A DNA stretch of 21,636 nucleotides from JAZDLO01 sp043801935 (lineage in GTDB: Bacteria; Actinomycetota; Thermoleophilia; RBG-16-64-13). The notes beneath the pieces are model-generated. The model had not been told where the DNA came from, ran no database searches, and was given only the letters and a program-made list of their open reading frames with translations. The stretch covers positions 1 to 21,636 of the forward strand of contig JAZDLO010000245.1 of the NCBI GenBank assembly GCA_043801935.1. Reading direction: 5' to 3'. The position numbers were made by a program, and so were the translations under genes. Below, piece by piece: positions 5,373-14,310 of the stretch. Every line of letters begins with the position of its first letter. The stretch's first letter is position 1.

Positions 5373-6437
5373 TCAAGCCGCCCCCATTAGAAGGAGTCGC
5401 TCCAGATCATCGGGCACGGAGGAACGGCGGATCGCCAGATCTCGCGTGATGACACCGCGGCGCACCAAGTCGGCGAGCGATGAGTTCATCGTCTGCATCC
5501 CTTGCTGTGCCCCGGTTTGCATGACCGTGTAGAGCTGATGGGTCTTGCCTTCCCGGATCAGATTCCGGGCGGCAGGCGTTGAGATCAGCACCTCGCACGC
5601 AGCCGCTCTCCCCTGCCCACAAGCCCTCGGCAGCAACTGCTGAGTGATTATCCCCTCGAGAGTCGCCGCGATCTGTACGCGGATCTGCTCTTGCTGATGC
5701 GGTGGGAACACATCGATCATCCTGTCGATCGTCTGCGGGCAGTCTTGAGTGTGGAGCGTCGCAAAGACCAGGTGCCCCGTCTCGGCGGCGGTCAAGGCGA
5801 TCTGGATCGTCTCGAGGTCACGCATCTCTCCGATGAGGATGATATCCGGGTCTTGGCGCAACGCCGAGCGAAGAGCCGCAGGAAAGGCCTTCGTGTCGGT
5901 ACCCACCTCCCGTTGGTTCACCACACAACGCTTGTGCTGATGAAGGAATTCGATGGGATCCTCGATAGTGACGATGTGGTCCGGGCGCTGCTCGTTGATC
6001 TCGTCGATGATGGCGGCTAGGGTGGTGGACTTGCCCGATCCGGTCGGCCCGGTCACGAGCACGAACCCCCGAGGCTTGTGACAAAAGGAGTGCACGACCT
6101 TGGGCAGCCCCAACTCCTCGACCGTCTTAATGGCCACCGGTACCAACCGGAACGCTCCGCCGATAGTCCCCCTCTGGAAATACGCGTTCACACGGAACCG
6201 CGCCTCCCCATACAGCGAGTACGAGAAGTCGATCTCCCAGTCGGTCTCAAGCTTCTGGCGCTGGTCTTGAGAGAGGATGCTGTAGATGAGTTCTCGTGCC
6301 TCATTAGGCGACAGGACCGGATAATCCAGGCTACGCAGATGCCCATCGATGCGTACGACCGGGGGTACCCCTACTGCCAAGTGCAGGTCGGATGCTTGTT
6401 GGTTCAACACTTCTTTGAGGATTTCCGCCATATCCAT
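5373..6437 (-). CDS. pilT: Type IV pilus retraction ATPase PilT
   Basis: PilT is the hexameric ATPase that drives pilus retraction and twitching. The 354-residue product has normal length. Landmarks: the N-terminal ASDLHLAVGVPPVVRIDG segment (residues 15-32), Walker A GPTGSGKST at 130-138, the Asp box TIEDPIEF near 157-164, Walker B DPDIILIGEMRD at 196-207, and the His box ATLHTQDCPQTIDRMIDVFPPHQQ. The PilT-specific AxRNLIREGKTHQLYTVMQTG motif is at about 289-309, which separates it from PilB. The ATG at 6437 has AAGGGG about 10 nt upstream; a second ATG two codons later is possible. It lies 36 nt after pilB. Confidence 0.96.
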   Translation of the reverse strand: MDMAEILKEVLNQQASDLHLAVGVPPVVRIDGHLRSLDYPVLSPNEARELIYSILSQDQRQKLETDWEIDFSYSLYGEARFRVNAYFQRGTIGGAFRLVPVAIKTVEELGLPKVVHSFCHKPRGFVLVTGPTGSGKSTTLAAIIDEINEQRPDHIVTIEDPIEFLHQHKRCVVNQREVGTDTKAFPAALRSALRQDPDIILIGEMRDLETIQIALTAAETGHLVFATLHTQDCPQTIDRMIDVFPPHQQEQIRVQIAATLEGIITQQLLPRACGQGRAAACEVLISTPAARNLIREGKTHQLYTVMQTGAQQGMQTMNSSLADLVRRGVITRDLAIRRSSVPDDLERLLLMGAA

Positions 6438-6473
6438 GGATACCGCCCCTTACGTGACGCAATTGACCACAAC

Positions 6474-8201
6474 TCACACGATTACCCGGGAGATCTCCTC
6501 GATGCTCGTGACTCCTTGCAGCACGCGCTGAAGGCCGTCTTCCCGGAGGGTGACCATCCCCTCAGCTTTGGCCACCCGCCCTATCTCATCGGCACTCTTG
6601 CGCTCGACGATGAGCCTTTCTATGGCTTCGCTCACAGGCATGATCTCGTAGATGCCGAGACGGCCCTTGTAGCCGGTGTTGTTGCAGCGGGCACAGCCCC
6701 CGGGGCGATTCAGCGTGATCTCCTTCCATCTGTCTATCGCCTCCTGGGGGAACTCGAGACGCTCCAACATCTCGTGAGTAGCTGGGTATGATTCGCGGCA
6801 GTGCTCGCACAGCTTCCTCACCAGTCGCTGGGCGATGACACAATCGACGGCTGAGGCGGTGAGAAAGGGCTCGACCCCCATCTCAGTGAGGCGCGACAGC
6901 GCGCCGGGAGCGTCGTTCGTGTGCAGCGTGGAAAGCACGAGGTGGCCGGTCAAGGCCGACTCGATCGCGATCTGAGCAGTGTCCCTGTCCCGGATCTCCC
7001 CCACCATGATGATGTCCGGGTCACATCGAAGGATGGAACGGAGCCCAGAGGCGAACGTGAGCCCTGCCTTCGGGTTGATCTGCACCTGGTTGATGCCGGC
7101 AAGGCGGTATTCCACCGGATCCTCCACGGTGATGATGTTCTTCTCCGGAGTGTTGAGGATGTTGAGGGTGCCGTAGAGAGTCGTCGACTTCCCCGAGCCG
7201 GTCGGCCCGGTGACAAGCACCGCTCCGTACGGCTTGGTGAAAGAGCGACGGTACCGGGTCAGCGCCCCGTCTGAGAATCCAAGTTCTTCCAGACGGAGCA
7301 TGACGTTCGACCGGTCGAGCAAACGGATGACGATCTTCTCGCCGTACACGGTCGGCAGGGAAGCCACCCTCATGTCGATGGGCTTGTCTCCCACCGTGAG
7401 ACCGATGCGCCCATCTTGCGGGACCCGTCGCTCGGCGATGTCCAGATCGGCCATGATCTTAAGGCGCGACACCACCCCGGCCTGCAACCGTTTGGGGATG
7501 GTCATGATCTCGTGGAGCACCCCGTCGTGACGGAACCGGATGAGCATCTCCCTGGCTTGAGGCTCGAAGTGGACGTCGGAAGCGCTCTCGTCGGCGGCCC
7601 GCGCCAACACTCCGTTGACGAGCTTGACGACCGGAGCGGCGTCGACCTGTTCTCTGATGTCCCGTAGCTCATCGAGGGAGGGTTCCTCTCCGCCGTCGGG
7701 GGCCCGAGTCTCAAGCTGCTCGGAGATCTGATCGTCGGCACGCCTCATCTTGGCCAGCATGTCGACGATGTCCTCACCAGTAGCGATGGCAGGCTCGATA
7801 TCGAAGCCGGTAAGGATCCTCAAGTCGTCGATAGCGACGATGTTCGAAGGATCGGCCATGGCCACCAGAATGGTGTGCTCATCAACGAAGCTGACGGGGA
7901 CGGCCGAATAGCGGCGGGCGTCTTTCTCGGAGACAAGATCGGTGGCGACCGGGTCCATCCGGATCTCGGTCAGGTCAAGATACCTGACCCCCAGGCGGCT
8001 GGCCAAGGCTTCCATAAGATCGCGTTTGGTCACCCAGCCCTTGGCCAGCGCGATGTCCCCGACGCGCAAATGAGAGACGCGTTGTTCGGCTAGGACTTCG
8101 TCGACCTGATCCGGCGTGAGGAGGCCCATTTCGATGAGCACGTCACCGGTGCGTTTGCCCACCACCTTGCGCTGCAGATTTTCCTCCCTGGCTGCCTGCA
8201 T
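6474..8201 (-). CDS. pilB: Type IV pilus assembly ATPase PilB with N-terminal MshEN domain
   Basis: PilB powers pilus extension. The 575-residue product has an N-terminal MshEN region. Residues 17-40 match the first c-di-GMP motif (R17, G19, L22, G26, L37, Q40); a 5-residue spacer follows, then a weaker second copy at 46-69 (R46, G48, G55, L62, L66, but Ala at motif position 6 and Arg in place of the final Gln). The ATPase half has ASDVHFEP, Walker A GPTGSGKST (332-340), the Asp box TVEDPVEY, Walker B DPDIIMVGEIRD, and the His box STLHTNDA. Two Cys pairs (C465/C468 and C503/C506) form the zinc site typical of PilB/GspE. The ATG start lies 10 nt after the aroE stop, so translation is likely coupled. 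Confidence 0.96.
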   Translation of the reverse strand: MQAAREENLQRKVVGKRTGDVLIEMGLLTPDQVDEVLAEQRVSHLRVGDIALAKGWVTKRDLMEALASRLGVRYLDLTEIRMDPVATDLVSEKDARRYSAVPVSFVDEHTILVAMADPSNIVAIDDLRILTGFDIEPAIATGEDIVDMLAKMRRADDQISEQLETRAPDGGEEPSLDELRDIREQVDAAPVVKLVNGVLARAADESASDVHFEPQAREMLIRFRHDGVLHEIMTIPKRLQAGVVSRLKIMADLDIAERRVPQDGRIGLTVGDKPIDMRVASLPTVYGEKIVIRLLDRSNVMLRLEELGFSDGALTRYRRSFTKPYGAVLVTGPTGSGKSTTLYGTLNILNTPEKNIITVEDPVEYRLAGINQVQINPKAGLTFASGLRSILRCDPDIIMVGEIRDRDTAQIAIESALTGHLVLSTLHTNDAPGALSRLTEMGVEPFLTASAVDCVIAQRLVRKLCEHCRESYPATHEMLERLEFPQEAIDRWKEITLNRPGGCARCNNTGYKGRLGIYEIMPVSEAIERLIVERKSADEIGRVAKAEGMVTLREDGLQRVLQGVTSIEEISRVIV

Positions 8202-8211
8202 GGGTCCCGTT

Positions 8212-9078
8212 TCACCTTCTCCCCAGCTCGAGGCTCTCTCGCATCGTTTCTATCGGTGGCTGGAGGCCGGTCCACAGACGATACGAACCCGCCGCCTGCA
8301 TCACCAGCATCTCCCTGCCATCAAGTACCGCAGCACCCTTCGCTTTGGCCGCAGCCACCAGGGCGGTGGGGCGTGGTCCGTAGATCACATCCATCACGAC
8401 TTGGCGACTGCCAACAATATCGACAGGAATGGCCGACTCCTTGATTGTCCTCGCTAAGCCCACGGAAGTGGCGTTCACAAGCAGGTCGGCAGCCTGGACC
8501 CTTTCAATCAGATCCTCGTCGGTCACCGCCTCGCATGCCGACCGGCCCCATTCGGCAGCCGTCTCGCAGAGGGCCTCCGCGCGGCCGATCGTACGGTTGT
8601 GGATCCAGATCTCGGACGCCCCATCTTCGCTGAGGCCGGCGACTACCGCCCGGGCCGCTCCCCCCGCGCCGGCGACCAGACAGCGGAGACCCCGCGCACC
8701 GCCCGCCGTGACCGAGCGCAGCGCGGACAGGAAGCCCGTGACGTCCGTGTTGTACCCGCTGAGCCTACCCTGGTCGTTGACGATGGTGTTCACCGCGCCG
8801 ATCCGAGCCGCGAGAGGAGCGACCTCATCAACGAGGCTGACAACCGTCTCCTTGTGGGGCACCGTGACATTGGCTCCCCGCATGCCAAGAGCCCTCAGGC
8901 CCTCGACGGCGGAGGCCAGCCGTTCCGGAGGCACGTCGAATGCCACGTAGATCATGTCCACGTCCTGGGCTCTGAAGGCCGCATTATGCATTCGAGGGGA
9001 GAGCGAGTGGCCGACGGGGTGACCCAGCACCGCCAGCAAACCGGTCTGGGCCGTGATCTCGAGGTGTCGCGCTTCCAT
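8212..9078 (-). CDS. aroE: Shikimate dehydrogenase
   Basis: AroE reduces 3-dehydroshikimate to shikimate with NADPH in aromatic amino acid synthesis. The 288-residue protein shows the substrate-domain motifs GHSLSPRMHN and NVTVPHKE (catalytic Lys76), the NTDVTGF motif with Asp112, the nucleotide loop GAGGAARA at 137-144, NATSVG, and the closing DGREMLVMQAAGSYRLWTG. Conserved Pro in the usual NATPxG motif is replaced by Ser. The ATG at 9078 has a strong GGAGGTGAGG site. It is first in the aroE-pilB-pilT-pilC set; the order mltG-aroE followed by pilus genes resembles mycobacteria, where aroE is followed by a prepilin-peptidase-like gene. Confidence 0.96.
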   Translation of the reverse strand: MEARHLEITAQTGLLAVLGHPVGHSLSPRMHNAAFRAQDVDMIYVAFDVPPERLASAVEGLRALGMRGANVTVPHKETVVSLVDEVAPLAARIGAVNTIVNDQGRLSGYNTDVTGFLSALRSVTAGGARGLRCLVAGAGGAARAVVAGLSEDGASEIWIHNRTIGRAEALCETAAEWGRSACEAVTDEDLIERVQAADLLVNATSVGLARTIKESAIPVDIVGSRQVVMDVIYGPRPTALVAAAKAKGAAVLDGREMLVMQAAGSYRLWTGLQPPIETMRESLELGRR

Positions 9079-9105
9079 GGGACCTCACCTCCGGCTATGG
9101 TCTGC

Positions 9106-9130
9106 ACCGTGAATAGGCTGAACCGTGAAT
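9106..9130. repeat. Two direct copies of a 9-bp repeat upstream of aroE
   Basis: ACCGTGAAT occurs at 9106-9114 and 9122-9130 (ATTCACGGT on the aroE strand), 16 bp apart start to start, 28-52 nt upstream of the aroE start. The spacing and position suit an activator or repressor site near the promoter of the aroE-pil operon, though no clear -35/-10 pair is visible. Confidence 0.35.
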
Positions 9131-9183
9131 CAGCAGACTACCGCACTCCGGATGAATGCGGTGTATGACCTAGGTAAGAGGCT

Positions 9184-9210
9184 GGCGCGGCCCGGCGACC
9201 GGGCCGCGCC
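9184..9210 (-). terminator. Strong GC hairpin after mltG, probable terminator without U-tract
   Basis: GGCGCGGCCCGG (9184-9195) pairs perfectly with 9199-9210 over 12 bp around a 3-nt loop, 56 nt beyond the mltG stop codon. Bases following on the minus strand are AGCCTCTTACC, so there is no U-tract. It separates the long mnmA-to-mltG gene run from aroE and probably ends the former. Confidence 0.55.
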
Positions 9211-9265
9211 TCACTCGCGCCCTCTCCGGCAGTCCCCGGCAGGTGGCTGCCGCGCCGATGTGTTC

Positions 9266-10438
9266 CTATTGGGCCGGCGCGTTCTTCTTCGCTTGAAGGA
9301 ACTCATCGTAGGAGGCAGTGAAGAAATGGTGGCCATCGGTGTCGCTAAGGACATAGTAGAGGTAGTCCACGTCGGCCGGCTCCAAGGCCGCGCGCAGGGT
9401 GGCCAAGCCCGGATTGGCGATCGGGGTGGGCGGCAGACCCTTGACCACGCGCGTGTTGTAGGGCGAGTCGACCTGAAGGTCCTCGGTCGTCAACGCTCCC
9501 GTCCACTTGTCGACCGCATAGCGTACTGTCGCGTCGATACCAAGGGACATATCTTCCTTGAGCCGGTTGTAGATCACCGCCGCCACCTGGGCCCTCTCGT
9601 CGGCGATGCTGGCTTCCTTCTCGATCAGGGAGGCCACGATGACGATCTCATACGGGGTCAGCCCCAATGCGGTGGCCTTGTCCCACGGAAGCGAAGCAGT
9701 CTTGGCCTCGAAAGCAGCCAGTTGAGCGCCGATCAATTCGGTGGCCCCGTCCCCCTTTAGAAGATAGTAGGTACTGGGGAACAGCAGTCCCTCGAGAGTT
9801 CCCACCTTAGGGACCGCGCCCCCGACTTTGGGCGCGACGAACTTCGTCGGCTGCCCGCTCAGTTCGACATAGGACGCGCCGTTGATCGTGCCTTCTTCGG
9901 TCAGCAGGGTTGCCACTTGGTCGGCGGCCAAGCCCTCGGGGATGGTCAGTTTGAAGCTAGCGGAACCCTGGCCTTGCTCGAGCTTGTCCACCACCTGGAG
10001 CAGTTCCTGGCCCAGGGTGAACTGGTAGATCCCCGGGCGCAGTGTGCCCTCGGTCCCGCGGGACTTGACGAGGTCCACGAATGCCGCCGCAGATTCGATC
10101 ACTCCCTGCTCCTGCAGAAGCATCCCGACCTGGGTCGCCGTCATGCCCGGGTTGATGACTACACTGACGCTGGGGCCTTGTGCCGCCTTCGTGGTGCTGG
10201 TCGTGGACCGCCCCTGAACCCAGTTCACCCCCATGTTGGCGACCGCGGCCACGAGGGCGATGCCGACGAAGAAGGCGCCGACGATGAGGATACGGGTGGC
10301 CCAGCGCCTGGGCGGTCGGCCGCCGGGTCCCCAGGATCCACCTTTCCGGGCGGGCTCCGCGTACCACGGGTCTACCCCGCCGTGGCGGGGCTGATCTCGC
10401 CGGTCGGATGGTGTTTGATGTCCCCTGTAATCGTTCAC
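9266..10438 (-). CDS. mltG: Endolytic murein transglycosylase MltG (YceG-like)
   Basis: MltG cleaves nascent peptidoglycan strands at the membrane and so sets glycan length. The 390-residue product has a Pro/Gly/Arg-rich cytosolic tail (1-46), one membrane span at about 47-71 (ILIVGAFFVGIALVAAVA), a LysM-like segment, and the YceG catalytic domain. The catalytic motif is VIVASLIEKEA, with conserved Glu residues near 273-275, followed by VAAVIYNRL, LGIDATVRYA, SPYNTR and LPPTPIANPG, and ends with FTASYDEFLQAKK. The GTG at 10438 overlaps the ruvX stop by 4 nt with AGGAG upstream. Longer starts would lie inside ruvX. Neighbours ruvX and aroE match the common actinobacterial order. Confidence 0.95.
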   Translation of the reverse strand: MNDYRGHQTPSDRRDQPRHGGVDPWYAEPARKGGSWGPGGRPPRRWATRILIVGAFFVGIALVAAVANMGVNWVQGRSTTSTTKAAQGPSVSVVINPGMTATQVGMLLQEQGVIESAAAFVDLVKSRGTEGTLRPGIYQFTLGQELLQVVDKLEQGQGSASFKLTIPEGLAADQVATLLTEEGTINGASYVELSGQPTKFVAPKVGGAVPKVGTLEGLLFPSTYYLLKGDGATELIGAQLAAFEAKTASLPWDKATALGLTPYEIVIVASLIEKEASIADERAQVAAVIYNRLKEDMSLGIDATVRYAVDKWTGALTTEDLQVDSPYNTRVVKGLPPTPIANPGLATLRAALEPADVDYLYYVLSDTDGHHFFTASYDEFLQAKKNAPAQ

Positions 10439-10839
10439 GTGTCTCCTCGGGTACTCGCACGAGAGTCGAGATAGCCCTGCAACATGTAGCAAGCCGCGAC
10501 GGCATCCTGCGGTACCTTCCGCGACCTTCCTTTTTCCGCCAGTTTAGAGGTGAACCGTTCGTCCCAGGTGACGACGGGGCGGGCGCCCCGCTCCTCGAGA
10601 AGCGCGACGAACGCGAGCACACTCTCCACCTGGCGATTCGTCCCCCCTGCCAATGGCCGCGGAAGTCCGACCACTATCATTCCCACCTCGAGTTCTCTCG
10701 CCACTTCCATTATCCTCAGAACCAGCTGCTCCTCATCTCGCTCCTGCACCACTTCCAGCGGAGAGCAGGTCATCCCCAGCGGGTCGGACAGCGCGAGCCC
10801 GGTCCGCCGGCCACCCAGGTCTATCCCCAGGATGCGCAC
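10435..10839 (-). CDS. ruvX: Putative pre-16S rRNA nuclease YqgF/RuvX
   Basis: YqgF is an RNase H-fold enzyme that matures the 5' end of 16S rRNA; the name RuvX refers to an older proposed role as a Holliday-junction resolvase. The 134-residue product has the family motifs: ILGIDLGGRRTGLALSD with the metal-binding Asp7, IVVGLPRPLAGGTNRQ, WDERFTS, and DAVAACYMLQGYLD with the last acidic residue. The GTG start at 10839 directly abuts the alaS stop, with AGGTGG 4-5 nt upstream inside alaS. Its own stop overlaps the mltG start by 4 nt, so alaS, ruvX and mltG are probably translationally coupled. Confidence 0.95.
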   Translation of the reverse strand: MRILGIDLGGRRTGLALSDPLGMTCSPLEVVQERDEEQLVLRIMEVARELEVGMIVVGLPRPLAGGTNRQVESVLAFVALLEERGARPVVTWDERFTSKLAEKGRSRKVPQDAVAACYMLQGYLDSRASTRGDT

Positions 10840-13458
10840 TCATCCACCTAGTCCGGCCAGCACGGCTTGGCGGGCCGCCGCCAGGGCCTCGGGAAGCTTC
10901 GTCGGATCGCCGCCTCCGCCGCGGCCCAGCTTGGCGGTCCCCCCTCCCCTACCTTGGAACTCCTGGGCTGAGAGTTTCACCACCTGGCCGGCATCGACTC
11001 CGCCGACCCCCTGACTGACGCTCACCACAAGCGTCGCCTTACCCTGCAGATCGGCTCCCAGAGCCACCACTCCAGGCTGGATGCGATCCCGGACCTGATC
11101 GACCAGCCAAATCAGGTGATCCATATCTCGCGCCTCGACCACGTCTGCTACCAGGGATACGCCGTCACGCTGATCGGCGCTATCGGCGAGAGACCGAACG
11201 ACATCCCGCGCCGTCTCCGATAGGTAGCCCCTCACTTCGATCTCTAAGACGTCCAGGCGCGAGCGCTGCTTCTCGAGAGCCAACAGGACCTGGTCCTCGG
11301 TGGTACCGAGTGCAGCGGATATTTCGGCCGCCAGACCGTCCCGCTTCCGGTAATAGGCCACAGCCGCCCGGCCGGAGATTGCCTCGACCCGGCGCATGTT
11401 GGCCCCAACGCTCCCCTCTGAAACGATCTTGAAGATCCCCAACTCGCTGGTGGAGCCGACATGCGTGCCCCCGCAAAGCTCACGGCTGAAATCGTCGACC
11501 TCCACCACCCGTACGAACTCTCCGTATTTTTCGCCGAATAGCGCCACTGCTCCCAGATCACGAGCGTGCTCGAGGCTTGTTGTGAAAGTGCGCACAGGAT
11601 GATCTTCCACGATGCGCCGATTCACAAGCTCTTCGATCTCCGCCAGCCGCTTTGGGCCGAGGGGCTCGTGGTAGGCGAAATCAAAGCGGAACTTGTCCGC
11701 GCTCACCGACGATCCGGCTTGGGTGACATCCTTGCCTAAGCGGGCCCGCAGGGCGTAGTGGAGCAGGTGGGTAGCAGTGTGATTCGCCGCGACGTCGTGC
11801 CGATAGCTTGACGACAACGCGGCCCTCACCCGGGTGTTGGCCTCGATCTGCCCTTCCCCGAGGCGGGCGGTGATGACCTGGACCTGTCCATGCTGCTGCA
11901 CGTCGACCACTTCGGCCTTCCCGGTATCTGATTCTATGACACCGCGGTCCGCGGTCTGGCCCCCCATCTCGGCGTAGAAAGGGCTCTCCCGTAGCGCCAG
12001 CAACACTCGGCCGTCGTCCAGCGCCTCGACGTTCTCTACCACGGTGTACAGGTCCTCAAGCTCATACCCCTTGAACTCCGTCGGACGAACTGTGTCGCGG
12101 GCGAACCTGGCGACCACATCCTGGTAGGCGCCTCCCCCTTTCTGAGCCTGGCGGGCCCGCCTGCGCTGTTCGTCCATGGCCGCCTCGAACTGGCCAAGGT
12201 CGAGACTGAGACCCCGCTCTTCCACGATCTCCCGCGTGACTTCCACGGGAAACCCGTACGTATCGTGGAGCTGAAAGGCCACCTGCCCTGGAATGACCTG
12301 GGTTCCCTCCTCCTTCGCTTGGACGATGGCCTCTTCTACCAGGACCAGCCCCTGATCGAGAGTGCGGTTGAAGCGCTCCTCCTCGGAATGCACCACGCGT
12401 AGAATAGTATCGCGTCGTTCGATAAGCTCCGGGTAAGCGTCGCCCATCAGTTCGATGGTCCGCTCCGCGAATCGACGCAAGAACGGCGGCTCCATGCCGG
12501 CCGAACGACTGAAGCGAGCCGCCCGACGAACGACCCGGCGAAGCACGTATCCCCGCCCCTCATTGCCAGGAACGACCCCATCGGCCACCAGGAACGTCAT
12601 CGCGCGGGAATGATCGGCCAGCACCCGGAGGGCCACGTCGACCTCTTCTTCATCGCCAAAACGCTTGGCGGCGATCTCTTCTCCCAACTCGATCAGCGGC
12701 TTGAACAGATCGGTGAGGAAGACGGAGGCGACTTCCTGCTTGAGGGCGGCCACACGCTCCAGCCCCATGCCCGTATCGATGTTCTGGGTGGGCAGGGGGG
12801 CCAAGCGCTGGTTCTCATCCATGTTGTAGCCGGTGAAGACCAGGTTCCAGTACTCCACAAAACGATCGCAGTCACAGCCCGGCCGGCACTGCGGGTCGGC
12901 GCAGCCATGCTCAGGCCCACGATCGTAGTACAGCTCAGAGCATGGACCGCAAGGCCCGGTGGCTCCGACCGGACCCCAGAAGTTCGCGCTACGAGGTAGC
13001 CCGACCATGCGCTCCCGGGGCACTCCTGCGGCTTCCCAGAACCCCACCGCTTCGTGGTCGGCTTCGATCGCGTCGTCACCCTCGAAGTATGAGATCCACA
13101 CATGCTCCGGGTCCAGTCCTAGGCAATCGAGGGAATACTCCCAGGCGAAGCGGATCGCCCCTTCTTTGAAGTAATCGCCCACAGAGAAATTACCTAGCAT
13201 CTCGAAGAAGGTGCAGTGACGGGCAGTGAGACCGACCCGGTCGATGTCGGAGGTCCGGAAGCACTTCTGCACGCTCGTCAGGCGCGCGCTGGGCGGATCG
13301 GCGATTCCCATGAAGTAGGGCTTGAACTGTTGCATCCCCGCGGTGGTTAGCAGCACCGACGGATCCCTGTAAGGCACCAGGGAGGAACTCGGCACCAACA
13401 GGTGGTCTCGCTCCGTGAAATAGTCCAGATACATCTTCCGCAGTTCAGCCGTCGTCAC
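10840..13458 (-). CDS. alaS: Alanine-tRNA ligase
   Basis: AlaRS charges tRNA-Ala and edits mischarged Ser and Gly. The 872-residue product is full length. The catalytic core shows LVPYRDPSVLLTTAGMQQFKPYFMG, CFRTSDIDRVGLTARHCTFFEMLGNFSVGDYFK and GPCGPCSELYYDRG. A Cys-rich insert follows (HGCADPQCRPGCDCD), seen in many bacterial AlaRS. The editing domain has HTATHLLHYAL and CGGTHVGSTSELG, which supply the His and Cys zinc ligands. The C-terminal domain ends in a Gly-rich segment (GRGGGTAKLGRGGGG). The GTG at 13458 begins 3 nt after the sigma-factor stop, with GAGG upstream. No T-box leader is present, in keeping with its position deep in a gene run. Confidence 0.98.
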   Translation of the reverse strand: MTTAELRKMYLDYFTERDHLLVPSSSLVPYRDPSVLLTTAGMQQFKPYFMGIADPPSARLTSVQKCFRTSDIDRVGLTARHCTFFEMLGNFSVGDYFKEGAIRFAWEYSLDCLGLDPEHVWISYFEGDDAIEADHEAVGFWEAAGVPRERMVGLPRSANFWGPVGATGPCGPCSELYYDRGPEHGCADPQCRPGCDCDRFVEYWNLVFTGYNMDENQRLAPLPTQNIDTGMGLERVAALKQEVASVFLTDLFKPLIELGEEIAAKRFGDEEEVDVALRVLADHSRAMTFLVADGVVPGNEGRGYVLRRVVRRAARFSRSAGMEPPFLRRFAERTIELMGDAYPELIERRDTILRVVHSEEERFNRTLDQGLVLVEEAIVQAKEEGTQVIPGQVAFQLHDTYGFPVEVTREIVEERGLSLDLGQFEAAMDEQRRRARQAQKGGGAYQDVVARFARDTVRPTEFKGYELEDLYTVVENVEALDDGRVLLALRESPFYAEMGGQTADRGVIESDTGKAEVVDVQQHGQVQVITARLGEGQIEANTRVRAALSSSYRHDVAANHTATHLLHYALRARLGKDVTQAGSSVSADKFRFDFAYHEPLGPKRLAEIEELVNRRIVEDHPVRTFTTSLEHARDLGAVALFGEKYGEFVRVVEVDDFSRELCGGTHVGSTSELGIFKIVSEGSVGANMRRVEAISGRAAVAYYRKRDGLAAEISAALGTTEDQVLLALEKQRSRLDVLEIEVRGYLSETARDVVRSLADSADQRDGVSLVADVVEARDMDHLIWLVDQVRDRIQPGVVALGADLQGKATLVVSVSQGVGGVDAGQVVKLSAQEFQGRGGGTAKLGRGGGGDPTKLPEALAAARQAVLAGLGG

Positions 13459-13461
13459 GGA

Positions 13462-14310
13462 TCAGACCTCGTCTCTCTCCCTGGCAGCCTTCACCAGAGA
13501 CTCCTCCTCCGCCATGAACTGGCGCAGATTCTCGATCGATTTTCTAATGAGCCGCGATACGTGCATCTGGGAGATGCCGATGCGCGCAGCCACCTGGGTC
13601 TGGGTCATGCCCTCGAAGAACCGCAGATGCAGTATAAGGCGTTCACGAGGATCGAGGCGCCCCATGGCCGGCGCGAGGACCCGGCGGCGCTCGAAGACCT
13701 CGTAGGCCTCCTCCTCGGTGCCCAGGCAATCGAGGAGTTCGAGCGACTCGTCGTCGTCGCTCGATCCACCCGCGAAGATGGACACAGAGCTGTATGCTCG
13801 CCCACTCTCGAGAGCCTCGACCACCTCCTCCTCGCTCACCCCGGTCGCCGTCGCTAGTTCAGCGATGGTCGGAGAGCGCCGCAATTCCACCGTGAGCTGC
13901 TCGATCACCCGGTTCAGTCGCACGTTCAGATCCTGCAAAGCTCGCGGGACCTTGACCGCCCAGCCTTTATCCCGAAAATAGCGTTTGATCTCCCCCAAGA
14001 TGGTGGGGGTCGCATACGTGGAAAGCTCGACCCCTCTGTCAAGATCGAAACGGTCCACGGCTTTGATGAGCCCGATCGACCCCACCTGGATCAGATCTTC
14101 CACGGGCTGGCCCCGGGAGGCAAAACGCCGTGCCAGGCTCTTGACCAGGGGCAGATAGCGGGTGATGAGCTCCTCTCGGGCTAAGGCGTCCTTCTGATCG
14201 CGCACACGGACCAGAAGGTCTCGTTCGGAGAGGTCACCGAGCGTCTCTCCATAGCGGACCGCATCTCCCGCCGACCGGGTCTGCCCGCGCCCTGGCTTCA
14301 ATCCCGGCAC
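13462..14310 (-). CDS. SigB/SigF-family (group 3) RNA polymerase sigma factor
   Basis: A 282-residue alternative sigma factor. Region 2 spans about 45-115, with LVKSLARRFASRGQPVEDLIQVGSIGL and the SigB/SigF signature STYATPTILGEIKRYFRDKGW. Region 3 spans about 120-200 (VPRALQDLNVRLNRVI). Region 4 spans about 217-265, with the helix-turn-helix MTQTQVAARIGISQMHVSRLI. These signatures fit general-stress or development factors SigB/SigF/SigG rather than WhiG/FliA. An acidic stretch (SSDDDESLE) joins regions 3 and 4. The start GTG at 14310 abuts the stop of the RsbW-like gene and has only a weak ribosome site, so coupling is likely. It precedes alaS by 3 nt. The target promoters are unknown. Confidence 0.93.
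   Translation of the reverse strand: MPGLKPGRGQTRSAGDAVRYGETLGDLSERDLLVRVRDQKDALAREELITRYLPLVKSLARRFASRGQPVEDLIQVGSIGLIKAVDRFDLDRGVELSTYATPTILGEIKRYFRDKGWAVKVPRALQDLNVRLNRVIEQLTVELRRSPTIAELATATGVSEEEVVEALESGRAYSSVSIFAGGSSDDDESLELLDCLGTEEEAYEVFERRRVLAPAMGRLDPRERLILHLRFFEGMTQTQVAARIGISQMHVSRLIRKSIENLRQFMAEEESLVKAARERDEV

Noticed and set aside
6078..6791. Open frame of 237 codons on the plus strand
   Set aside because: It is antisense to pilT and pilB; both real genes carry full motif sets across this stretch.
13462..14310. Sigma factor read as WhiG, the usual RsiG partner
   Set aside because: The region 2 signature STYATPTILGEIKRYFRDKGW and the region 4 helix match SigB/SigF, not WhiG/FliA.
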